Shown here piece after piece: positions 1-6,877 of a stretch of DNA of 14,674 nt; positions within the stretch are counted from its first letter, which is position 1, and each line of letters opens with the position of its first letter. The position numbers were made by a program, and so were the translations under genes. The notes under the pieces were generated by a model. That model searched no databases. It had not been told where the DNA came from and saw only the letters and a program-made list of their open reading frames with translations. Source of the stretch: PUPG01 sp041686485 (GTDB taxonomy: Bacteria > Bacteroidota > Bacteroidia > Bacteroidales > UBA7960). Where the stretch lies: assembly GCA_041686485.1 (NCBI GenBank), contig JAWLDT010000066.1, positions 1 through 14,674 on the forward strand, given 5' to 3'.

Positions 1-166
1 GAGGTAGACGCAGCACTTGGGCTGCGTGACTTCGGCCGACGTACCATTTACAAAAAAAGGGCAGAGGTAGACGCAGCACTTGGGCTGCGTGACTTCGGCT
101 GACCCGCTAATTGAAAAAGAGATATGGTGGTAGTCTTAGCGCTTTGGCTGTGTACTGGTCGCCATG
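1..166. repeat. 63-bp tandem repeat with hairpins, three visible copies
   Basis: Copies begin at about 1, 64 and 127, an exact 63-bp period. The first 40 bases of copies 1 and 2 differ at one position only (C37 versus T100). Copy 3 is diverged but still aligns over GGTAG (129-133), AGC, CTT, GGCTG and ACT. Each of the first two copies has a perfect hairpin, ACGCAGC / GCTGCGT around a 6-base loop (8-27 and 71-90), which copy 3 has lost in part. The window starts at the repeat boundary, so the array may extend to the left. Because 63 is a multiple of three, one frame on the + strand is open from base 1 to TGA at 100-102, and the single C-to-T difference creates that stop. The array could therefore overlap the 3' end of a gene lying outside the window, but this is unproven. 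Confidence 0.75.
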
Positions 167-169
167 ATA

Positions 170-250
170 AGGGCAATTTAATTCAGCCCAGTGGCAACGC
201 CCTGGGGAAAGAAGACATCACCATGAACCACCTGCGCCCTGAAAAGGGCA
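170..250. repeat. REP-like cluster of small palindromes
   Basis: Two compact hairpins lie close together. One has arms CCCAG-(T)-GGC (187-195) and GCCCTGGG (199-206) with loop AAC and one bulged T. The other has arms GCCCT (236-240) and AGGGC (245-249) closed by a GAAA loop. An additional GGGC (171-174) can pair with GCCC (186-189) as an alternative fold. The layout resembles interspersed palindromic elements that I recall from other Bacteroidota genomes, but I could not search for copies. No coding capacity is seen. Confidence 0.5.
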
Positions 251-372
251 GCTTAAATGAACTATAATACAACAATTGAAAATATATAGTTAACAATGGG
301 ATCCTCTTTGAGACTCAGCGAGATTCAACTTAGAAATTTTGACATTCCTACAAGTAGCCTAACAATAACCTC
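251..372. other. leader upstream of the AraC-type regulator, no clear motif
   Basis: This AT-rich stretch should hold the promoter of the regulator. I see no good match to the Bacteroidota -7 element TAnnTTTG at a sensible distance from the ATG at 373. A TTGACA at 339-344 is too close to the start codon to be a convincing -35 box, and TATAAT at 263-268 has no matching partner. No Shine-Dalgarno sequence precedes the ATG. Confidence 0.4.
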
Positions 373-936
373 ATGAAGCTATATATTAAGAATATGGTGT
401 GTGATCGCTGCATCATGGCAGTGAGAGAGGAAGCCGAAAAACTGGACCTGACACCGGTCAATGTAACGCTTGGCGAAATGCTTCTCAAAGAAGATGATAT
501 TGATAAAGTCGTGTTGCAGCAACTGGATAACAATCTGGAAGCCATTGGTTTCGAACGGATCGACAGTAAACGAAGCCAGCTGATCGAAAGAATCAAAAAT
601 ACCGTCATTCAACAGATCCATCATTCCGCTAATCAAATGACCATCACCTGGTCCCAGTTGCTTTCCGACAAGCTGCATTATGAATACAACTACCTGAGCA
701 ACCTGTTCTCTTCAACAGAAGGCATAACCCTGGAACAATACATCATTCGTCAGAAAGTGGAAAAGATTAAAGAATTACTGATGTATGATGAACTGACGTT
801 GAACGAGATCGCCTGGCAGCTTGGTTATAATAGTCCCGCCTACCTCAGCAGTCAGTTTAAAAAAGTGACGGGCATGACACCCGGACAATTTAAAAAGCTC
901 CAGAAAAAGGGCAGAAGCACCCTCGACAGGTTGTAA
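373..936 (+). CDS. HMA-like/AraC-type one-component transcriptional regulator
   Basis: A 187-residue regulator. Residues 1 to about 70 form a ferredoxin-like, HMA-like domain with a CxxC pair near the N-terminus (C10, C13 in NMVCDRC). Residues about 85 to 185 are an AraC/XylS DNA-binding domain: the second helix-turn-helix is recognisable in the segment LTLNEIAWQLGYNSPAYLSS followed by FKKVTGMTPGQFKK. This fusion is a known, unnamed type in Bacteroidota. The inference is that it binds a thiophilic metal, probably Cu(I) or Ag(I), through the CxxC pair and controls the pump operon that starts about 290 bases downstream on the same strand. The domain is much shorter than a typical AraC ligand-binding domain. 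The stop codon TAA (934-936) lies inside the first unit of a 48-bp tandem array, so the last 15 codons are copied three more times downstream. Activator versus repressor cannot be decided from sequence. Confidence 0.85.
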   Translation: MKLYIKNMVCDRCIMAVREEAEKLDLTPVNVTLGEMLLKEDDIDKVVLQQLDNNLEAIGFERIDSKRSQLIERIKNTVIQQIHHSANQMTITWSQLLSDKLHYEYNYLSNLFSSTEGITLEQYIIRQKVEKIKELLMYDELTLNEIAWQLGYNSPAYLSSQFKKVTGMTPGQFKKLQKKGRSTLDRL

Positions 937-1082
937 ATTAAAAAGCTCCAGGAAAAGGGCAGAAGCACCCTCGACAGGTTGTAAATTAAAAAGCTCCAGG
1001 AAAAGGGCAGAAGCACCCTCGACAGGTTGTAAATTAAAAAGCTCCAGGAAAAGAATAGAAGCACCCTCGACAGGTTGTCATT
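891..1082. repeat. 48-bp tandem repeat, four units, starting inside the regulator gene
   Basis: Units start at 891, 939, 987 and 1035. Units 2 and 3 are identical, unit 1 differs by one base, and unit 4 differs by GGC to AAT in the middle and by TAA to TCA at the position of the stop codon. Unit 1 is coding and contains the regulator's last codons and stop. Units 2-4 keep the same frame because 48 is a multiple of three, and each of units 2 and 3 would encode the same 15-residue tail followed by TAA. The array fills most of the gap between the regulator and the metal operon, so it could also affect binding-site spacing or transcript ends. No strong terminator hairpin is seen in the unit, only a weak AGGG / CCCT pairing. 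Confidence 0.93.
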
Positions 1083-1179
1083 TTACACGCTACGGAATAA
1101 ATACACATGTGCCTTGAAAGGCTGTAAATATCATAATCATTTCCCGGAATTGTGTAATAACTAATAAAACTTAATGAGG

Positions 1180-1195
1180 TACCTTTATACCTTTA
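1180..1195 (+). promoter_or_regulatory. candidate promoter region of the metal operon, duplicated TACCTTTA
   Basis: The octamer TACCTTTA occurs twice back to back (1180-1187 and 1188-1195). It differs from the Bacteroidota -7 consensus TAnnTTTG only in its last base. It lies 33 to 48 bases before the ATG at 1229, a reasonable distance. A matching upstream TTTG box at about 19-21 bases is not evident; the nearest TTG, at 1150-1152, is 27 bases away from the first copy. The duplication could instead be an operator. Upstream, CACATGTG (1104-1111) is a short palindrome. Confidence 0.3.
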
Positions 1196-1228
1196 AATAT
1201 GTTATTGTTTAATCAAAAAATCAAAGGT

Positions 1229-1591
1229 ATGAAGACATTAGTTTTATTAGCAGCAATGATGCTCCCTGTTTTGGGGTTTGCTCAGGAAAAAACAGTTGAA
1301 TTTAAAGTGAATGGTTCCTGCGGTATGTGTAAAGACCGTATCGAGGAAGCAGCGATGCTTGATGGTGTTACCGAGGCCGAATGGTCCATGAGTGATCAGT
1401 TGCTGACCATCACGTATAATCCCGACATGCAGGACCTGGATGCCATCCATCAGAATATTGCCGATGCCGGACACGACACGGAAAAAGCAAAGGCAGATGA
1501 TGGAACCTACGAAAACCTTCCGGCATGTTGCCATTATGAAAGGATGGAGTATGATGAAGAATGCGAAAGTCCTGAAGAAGGAAATTCCTGA
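1229..1591 (+). CDS. secreted HMA-domain metal-binding protein
   Basis: A 120-residue periplasmic protein. Residues 1-18 form a signal peptide (MKTLVLLAAMMLPVLGFA, cleavage expected before Q19). The rest is one heavy-metal-associated domain with a CxxC site in GSCGMCKDR (C31, C34), like CopZ or MerP. The C-terminal tail adds a second possible site, CCHYERMEYDEEC (C100, C101, H102, C112), which is not part of the ordinary HMA fold. The start at 1229 is preferred over the ATG at 1199 because it gives a normal signal peptide. It is the first gene of the pump operon, 78 bases before the pump start. No CusF-like gene is present, so this protein may act as the periplasmic metal chaperone that hands Cu/Ag to the adaptor or pump; that role is an inference. 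The metal is not proven by sequence. Confidence 0.85.
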   Translation: MKTLVLLAAMMLPVLGFAQEKTVEFKVNGSCGMCKDRIEEAAMLDGVTEAEWSMSDQLLTITYNPDMQDLDAIHQNIADAGHDTEKAKADDGTYENLPACCHYERMEYDEECESPEEGNS

Positions 1592-1669
1592 TCTGAGCAA
1601 CTGCGATAATTGTATAGTAAATAATGATACGTGGGGTGGGCCCTCGCGTATACTGAAAATGTTCTGCAT

Positions 1670-4600
1670 ATGATCATTCGCTTCTTCCTTCAAAACAGGT
1701 TAATAGCCTGGATGTTAATTATTTTCCTCATCGGTTGGGGTGTTGCGGTCGCGCCATTCAACTGGCAGATTGATCTGTTGCCCAGAGACCCGGTACCGGT
1801 TGATGCTATCCCCGATATTGGTGAAAACCAGCAGATTATTTACACCGAATGGCAGGGCCGTTCACCCGAGGATATTGAGGATCAGATAACTTATCCGTTG
1901 ACATCCACGCTTTTGGGCATTCCTGGTGTGAAAAGCATCCGGAGTACCTCAATGTTTGGCTTTTCCAATATTTATGTCATTTTTGAGGAAGATGTGGAGT
2001 ATTACTGGAGCCGCTCACGCATCCTGGAAAAATTAAACTCCCTTCCGGCGGATCTGTTACCCGGGGAGGTTACGCCCCAGCTAGGACCGGATGCTACGGC
2101 CCTGGGACAGGTTTTCTGGTACACCCTGGAAGGTCATGACGCAGATGGCAACAATGTTGGAGGCTGGGATCTGCATGAGCTACGATCCATTCAGGACTAC
2201 TATGTACGCCTGGCCTTAAACAGCGTGGAAGGCGTTTCGGAAGTGGCCAGCGCGGGGGGGTATGTAAAAGAATACCAGGTGGATATCGATCCCGATAAGC
2301 TGAACGTGTACGATGTTTCCATCCGGGATATTGGTCAGGCCCTCCGTGAAACAAACCGGGAAACAGGTGCCAGTACCATGGAGTATAACAAGGTAGAGTA
2401 CCTGGTGAGGGGGCTGGGCTATATTGAGTCGCTTGATGATATACGCGAGACCGTTGTTGATGTTCATGATAATGTACCGGTTCGTATCCGGGATATAGCC
2501 AGGGTAAATATCGGGCCTGCCGCAAGAAACCATACCGGCATACTCGACAAGGGAGGGGAGGAAACGGTTGGCGGTGTCGTGGTCGTACGTTACGGCGACA
2601 ATCCGTTAGCTGTGATCGACCGCGTGAAGGACAAGATTGAGGAGATCAGCCCTGGCCTGCCCTCGCGTGAACTGACTGACGGAACAGAATCCAGGGTGAC
2701 AATCGTTCCTTTTTACGACCGAACCGGGCTTATCTATGAAACCCTCGGTACCCTGAATTATGCTATCATCCTGCAGATCCTGATTTCTGTCATCGTGATT
2801 ATCGTGATGATCTACCACCTGCGAACTTCACTCCTCATTTCAGCCCTGCTTCCCCTGGCTGTGCTGATGAGTTTCATCTTCATGAAATATGTCGGGGTCG
2901 ACGCCAACATCGTGGCCCTGTCGGGCATTGCCATCTCGATCGGTACAATGGTGGACCTGGGAATTATCATGAATGAGAATATCCTGCGCCACCTGCGGGA
3001 GCAGGCTTCCACAGGCAAAAATCGCCTGGAAACCGTTTACGAAGGGGCCATGGAAGTGGCGCCGGCCATCCTGACGGCAGTGGCCACAACCATCGTGAGC
3101 TTTCTGCCTGTATTTACCCTGCAGGCCGCCGAGGGACGCCTGTTTTCCCCGCTTGCGTTTACCAAAACATTTGCCCTGATATCCTCCCTGATTATCACCA
3201 TGGCTTTTATGCCTGTCCTGGCCTATCAGTTTTCCGGAAAATGGAGTTTCCAGGGGCTTGGTAAATGGCGCAGGCATTTGTTTGTAAAACTGGTTGCCAA
3301 TGCCCTGTTGATCGCTGCCGGCGTGTACGTTGGCTTCTATGTATTGTGGTGGGGCGGGTTGTTTTTCTTCTTGTTGGGCTTATCCGGACTGTTGCAACAA
3401 ATCTTTCCCAAACAGATTGTGCCACGAAAGAATTTGATAAACATGGGGATAACGCTGCTGGTGGTCTTATTGCTGCTGGCCCGCGAATGGCTGCCTATCG
3501 GTGTTGAGCGTAGCCTCTTCATTAACGTCATCTTTTTGGTATTGATTATCGGAGCAGTACTGGGGCTTTTCCAGTTGTTCCTGCACTATTATCCCCGTCT
3601 GTTGATATGGTTTTTAGCCCATAAAAAAGTCTTTCTGATCATACCCGTATTGTTTATTCTGCTTGGAATAAATATCTGGCTGGGCTTTGGCAATGTCTTT
3701 GGTTTTGTGGCCAGGGGGTTCGACCAGGCAGGTGTCAACATTCGTTCAACCAGTGTCTGGAGCAGCCTGTATCATACTTTTCCCGGTTTGGGACGGGAGT
3801 TTATGCCGGCCCTTGATGAGGGAAGTTTTTTGTTGATGCCTACCACCATGCCTCACACAGGGATTGAGTACAACCTGGAGGTCCTGAAGGACCTTGACCG
3901 CCGTGTGGAGGCGATCCCGGAAGTAGAAATGGTTGTCGGGAAAGCCGGGAGGGCTGAAAGCCCGCTGGATCCGGCACCCATGACCATGTTTGAAAATGTC
4001 ATTCATTACAAAAGTGAATACAAAACAGATGAGGATGGCCGGGCGGTTCGTTTTAAGGTGAATGATGACGGTGAATTTCTGCGTGATGAGGCTGGTGAGC
4101 TGATTCCCGACAGGCGTGGCCGTTATTACAGACAATGGCGTGAAAAGATTCAAAGTCCGGATGATATCTGGGATGAGATCACACGGGTGACGCGCTTCCC
4201 GGGTCTGACTTCCGCGCCACGATTACAGCCCATCGAAACCCGTCTGGTCATGTTACAGACAGGCATGCGCGCGCCGATGGGAGTGAAAGTGTTCGGGCCC
4301 GACCTGGAGACGATCGATGGTTTCGCAACGGATCTGGAAGCTGTCCTGCAGGATGTACCAACCATAAAAACACCTTCCGTATTTGCCGACAGGGTGGTAG
4401 GAAAGCCTTATCTCGAAATCGATCCCGACCGTGGTGCTCTCGCTGAACATGGTGTACGGATTGATGATTTTCAGGCAGTGGTGCAAACAGCCATTGGCGG
4501 GATGGCCATGACCACAACCGTCGAGGGCCGGGAACGCTACAACGTCAGGGCTCGCTATGCACGCGCGTATCGTGACTCACCCGAGGCACTTGAGGAAATC

Positions 4601-5458
4601 TGGATCGATACACCAGGCGGCTATAAGCTGCCTTTGAAAGAAGTTGCGGAGGTTACTTACCGTCGTGGGCCGGGTATGATTCGCGGAGAAGATACCTTCC
4701 TGGTAGCCTATATCACCTTTGATAAAGAAGATGGTCATGACGACTTTTCTGTCGTCCAGCAGGCGTCCGATATCATCGACAATCGTATCGAATCAGGCGA
4801 TTTAACCGTACCGGAGGGGGTAAACTTTCATTTTTCAGGGAACTATGAGAACCAGATGCGTGCAGAAAAACGCCTGATGCTGGTTATCCCGCTGGCCATG
4901 CTTATCATCTTCCTGATATTGTACCTGCAGTTCAAATCGGTACCGGTATCACTGATGATTTTCAGCGCCATCATCCTGGCATTCTCGGGCGGCTTTCTGA
5001 TGCTTTGGCTCTATGGCCAGTCATGGTTTATGGATTTTTCGGTCTTTGGAGCCAACATGCGTGACCTCTTTCAGATGGATGTGGTGAACCTGAGTGTTGC
5101 CGTATGGGTCGGGTTTATTGCCCTGTTTGGCATTGCTACCGATGACGGCGTTCTTATTGCTACCTATCTCAAAAATAGTTTCAGAAAGAACAAGCCATCC
5201 ACCGTCAAAGAACTGCATGATGCCATCCTGGAAGCCGGTAATAAGCGCGTCAGACCCGCCCTGATGACCACAGCAACCACCTTGCTGGCCCTGCTGCCCA
5301 TCCTGACATCCACCGGACGGGGAGCCGATATCATGATCCCCATGGCAATACCTGCCTTCGGCGGGATGACCATCGCCATCATTACGCTCTTCCTGGTACC
5401 GGTACTCTACGCCGTTTGGAATGAATACCTGATGGGAAAACATGATGATAAAACATAA
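1670..5458 (+). CDS. cusA: CusA-type heavy-metal RND efflux pump, inner membrane
   Basis: Proton-driven pump of the heavy-metal-efflux RND family, 1262 residues from the ATG at 1670. A GTG at 1631 would add 13 residues before the usual N-terminal helix and is less likely. Three methionines match the Cu(I)/Ag(I) site of E. coli CusA (M573, M623, M672): M723 in LLMPTT, M773 in DPAPMTM and M861 in RLVMLQTG. The first two keep the same 50-residue spacing as in E. coli. The TM4 acidic pair GTMVDLGIIMNEN (D429, E436) keeps the 7-residue spacing of the E. coli proton-relay residues, and a second acidic pair lies in GIATDDG (D1158, D1159). The protein is about 200 residues longer than CusA. About 115 extra residues (near 525-640) form roughly four additional hydrophobic segments before TM7, and about 39 extra residues fall between the second and third methionine. 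Such long versions are, from memory, usual in Bacteroidota. Confidence 0.93.
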   Translation: MIIRFFLQNRLIAWMLIIFLIGWGVAVAPFNWQIDLLPRDPVPVDAIPDIGENQQIIYTEWQGRSPEDIEDQITYPLTSTLLGIPGVKSIRSTSMFGFSNIYVIFEEDVEYYWSRSRILEKLNSLPADLLPGEVTPQLGPDATALGQVFWYTLEGHDADGNNVGGWDLHELRSIQDYYVRLALNSVEGVSEVASAGGYVKEYQVDIDPDKLNVYDVSIRDIGQALRETNRETGASTMEYNKVEYLVRGLGYIESLDDIRETVVDVHDNVPVRIRDIARVNIGPAARNHTGILDKGGEETVGGVVVVRYGDNPLAVIDRVKDKIEEISPGLPSRELTDGTESRVTIVPFYDRTGLIYETLGTLNYAIILQILISVIVIIVMIYHLRTSLLISALLPLAVLMSFIFMKYVGVDANIVALSGIAISIGTMVDLGIIMNENILRHLREQASTGKNRLETVYEGAMEVAPAILTAVATTIVSFLPVFTLQAAEGRLFSPLAFTKTFALISSLIITMAFMPVLAYQFSGKWSFQGLGKWRRHLFVKLVANALLIAAGVYVGFYVLWWGGLFFFLLGLSGLLQQIFPKQIVPRKNLINMGITLLVVLLLLAREWLPIGVERSLFINVIFLVLIIGAVLGLFQLFLHYYPRLLIWFLAHKKVFLIIPVLFILLGINIWLGFGNVFGFVARGFDQAGVNIRSTSVWSSLYHTFPGLGREFMPALDEGSFLLMPTTMPHTGIEYNLEVLKDLDRRVEAIPEVEMVVGKAGRAESPLDPAPMTMFENVIHYKSEYKTDEDGRAVRFKVNDDGEFLRDEAGELIPDRRGRYYRQWREKIQSPDDIWDEITRVTRFPGLTSAPRLQPIETRLVMLQTGMRAPMGVKVFGPDLETIDGFATDLEAVLQDVPTIKTPSVFADRVVGKPYLEIDPDRGALAEHGVRIDDFQAVVQTAIGGMAMTTTVEGRERYNVRARYARAYRDSPEALEEIWIDTPGGYKLPLKEVAEVTYRRGPGMIRGEDTFLVAYITFDKEDGHDDFSVVQQASDIIDNRIESGDLTVPEGVNFHFSGNYENQMRAEKRLMLVIPLAMLIIFLILYLQFKSVPVSLMIFSAIILAFSGGFLMLWLYGQSWFMDFSVFGANMRDLFQMDVVNLSVAVWVGFIALFGIATDDGVLIATYLKNSFRKNKPSTVKELHDAILEAGNKRVRPALMTTATTLLALLPILTSTGRGADIMIPMAIPAFGGMTIAIITLFLVPVLYAVWNEYLMGKHDDKT

Positions 5459-5466
5459 AAGCGCGT

Positions 5467-5503
5467 GTTTTGCGCATCAATGTGATGACACACATCGCAA
5501 AAC
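5467..5503. promoter_or_regulatory. inverted repeat between the pump and channel genes
   Basis: Outer arms GTTTTGCG (5467-5474) and CGCAAAAC (5496-5503) pair perfectly over 8 bases. Inside them ATGTG (5480-5484) pairs with CACAT (5491-5495) around a 6-base loop, leaving a 5-base bulge CATCA on the left. It occupies most of the 63-base gap between the two genes. No run of T follows, so it is not a classical terminator. It may be an RNA processing or stability element that tunes the ratio of pump to channel, or a protein-binding site; both are inference. Confidence 0.5.
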
Positions 5504-5521
5504 GATACAGGATCTACCAGG

Positions 5522-6862
5522 ATGGTAAGTATAAAGAAAACAAGCTATATGATCATGCATAAAAAATTCATTCATCAAATACATCATCTAAACAGGATCA
5601 CTTTTCGGGTGGCCGTAGCTGCCTTTGTGCTGTTGCTGCCCGGTATGGCCATGACCACACAGGCACAGGTGTATCCCGACCAATACCTGGATATGGCAGT
5701 CGAAAACAACCCTGGCCTGCAGGCGAAACAATCCGCTTACGAAGCTTCAAAGCAGCAGATACAGATAGCTTACGCCCTGCCTGACCCCGTGTTGTCCGGG
5801 GGTATCTTTACCCCACCTATGGAGAGACTCATGGGGAACCAATTAGTTGATGCTGGTGTTATGCAGCACTTCCCATGGTTTGGTACCCGCCGAAAACAAT
5901 CAGAGGTCGCACAGAAAGCTTCAGAACGCCGTTACCAGGAATATCGCGAAGCCAGAAACAGCCTTTTCCTGGATATTACAGATCAATGGTTGCGTTATTT
6001 CAAAAAAGACAAGCAAATCGAGATCATTGATCGCTATATAGCTCTTTTACAGGACAGGGAAGCGCTTATCTATGCCCGGTATGAAGGCGGTCAGCAAACA
6101 CCCGGACTGTCGCTGGATATTTACCGCCTGGAGATTGAGATGGCCAACCTGTTGAACCGCCGGGATAAACTCAATGAAGAGAAGCTTTCCCTGTTGCGCA
6201 ACTTTAATATTCGGATCGGCAGACAAGCAGAAGCCGCGGTTGAAATCCCTGACACCCTCCCGGAAACGGCAGATCAATCCTATCAGGCTGATGCCGGGGA
6301 AGCGGTCTTTTCCGAAAACCCAAAATACAATACTGCGACTGCCAGGGCAGAAGAAGCCCACAAACAAAAGGAAGTCACCAGGAAAAAAACGCGCCCGACC
6401 TTGGGAATCGGACTGCAATACGCATGGTTTAACGCTGGCGATGCCGCCATGGGACAAATGGAAGGCGGCCATATGGTGATGCCTATGTTCTCCGTTAGTC
6501 TGCCTGTATATGGCTCGAAGAACCAGGCAAAGCAACAGCAAAGCTTGTTGATGGCCGAGGCTGCCGGCTTCGAAAAACATGAACAGCTGGAACAGTTGCA
6601 GACAGAATGGTCAACATTATTATCTCAACTGCAAAACCTGCAACATGACCAACAGTTTTACCATCAACAGTTTGAGATCACCCGGAAGTCTATGGATCTC
6701 GTGATGACAGCGTATGCCGGCGGCGACGAAGGTTTTACGGAATTGCTTGACATACAGGAACTGTTGCTCGACCTCGAATGGCGACTGCTGGAGAATCATG
6801 TAAATCGTCACACCAAAAGGGCGGTTTTGGATAAACTTCAGGCAAAAAACATTTTTAAATAA
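5522..6862 (+). CDS. TolC/CusC-type outer-membrane efflux channel protein
   Basis: Outer-membrane factor of the tripartite pump, up to 446 residues. It has the alternating long coiled-coil helices of the OEP family, with the conserved turn HFPWFGTRRKQ near residue 115 and a second repeat starting near residue 255. A hydrophobic signal segment (VAVAAFVLLLPGMAMTTQAQ) ends near residue 49. The start is uncertain: the ATG at 5522 gives a long n-region, and those at 5549 or 5555 give a more typical signal peptide; none has a good Shine-Dalgarno sequence. A Met/His-rich loop (GDAAMGQMEGGHMVMPMF, near residues 310-325) is notable for a copper exporter but may be fortuitous. There is no lipobox, unlike E. 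coli CusC. The gene lies between the pump and the adaptor, 15 bases before the latter, so all are likely cotranscribed. Confidence 0.9.
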   Translation: MVSIKKTSYMIMHKKFIHQIHHLNRITFRVAVAAFVLLLPGMAMTTQAQVYPDQYLDMAVENNPGLQAKQSAYEASKQQIQIAYALPDPVLSGGIFTPPMERLMGNQLVDAGVMQHFPWFGTRRKQSEVAQKASERRYQEYREARNSLFLDITDQWLRYFKKDKQIEIIDRYIALLQDREALIYARYEGGQQTPGLSLDIYRLEIEMANLLNRRDKLNEEKLSLLRNFNIRIGRQAEAAVEIPDTLPETADQSYQADAGEAVFSENPKYNTATARAEEAHKQKEVTRKKTRPTLGIGLQYAWFNAGDAAMGQMEGGHMVMPMFSVSLPVYGSKNQAKQQQSLLMAEAAGFEKHEQLEQLQTEWSTLLSQLQNLQHDQQFYHQQFEITRKSMDLVMTAYAGGDEGFTELLDIQELLLDLEWRLLENHVNRHTKRAVLDKLQAKNIFK

Positions 6863-6877
6863 TAGAATGGCTGACTT

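Noticed and set aside
1..126. Repeat-spacer pattern resembling a CRISPR array (40-base hairpin repeat, 23-base spacer)
   Set aside because: The spacer is shorter than normal, the two spacers share partial similarity (the unit is a 63-bp tandem repeat), the third repeat is decayed, and no cas gene is in the window. The left side is not visible, so this is not absolute.
852..1064. Open frame on the - strand of 70 codons across the 48-bp array
   Set aside because: It is the repeated translation of the array on the opposite strand, a product of the period being a multiple of three. There is no sign of selection for coding.
1104..1122. CACATGTG and GCCT-TGAA-AGGC as a terminator of the regulator gene
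   Set aside because: Stems are only 4-5 bases and no run of T follows.
1631..1669. GTG start for the pump gene, adding 13 residues
   Set aside because: The extra residues are not membrane-like and the ATG at 1670 begins the usual MIIRFFLQNRL amphipathic start of the family.
2094..2525. Long antisense open frames within the pump gene
   Set aside because: They are shadows of a strongly supported gene and show no family features.
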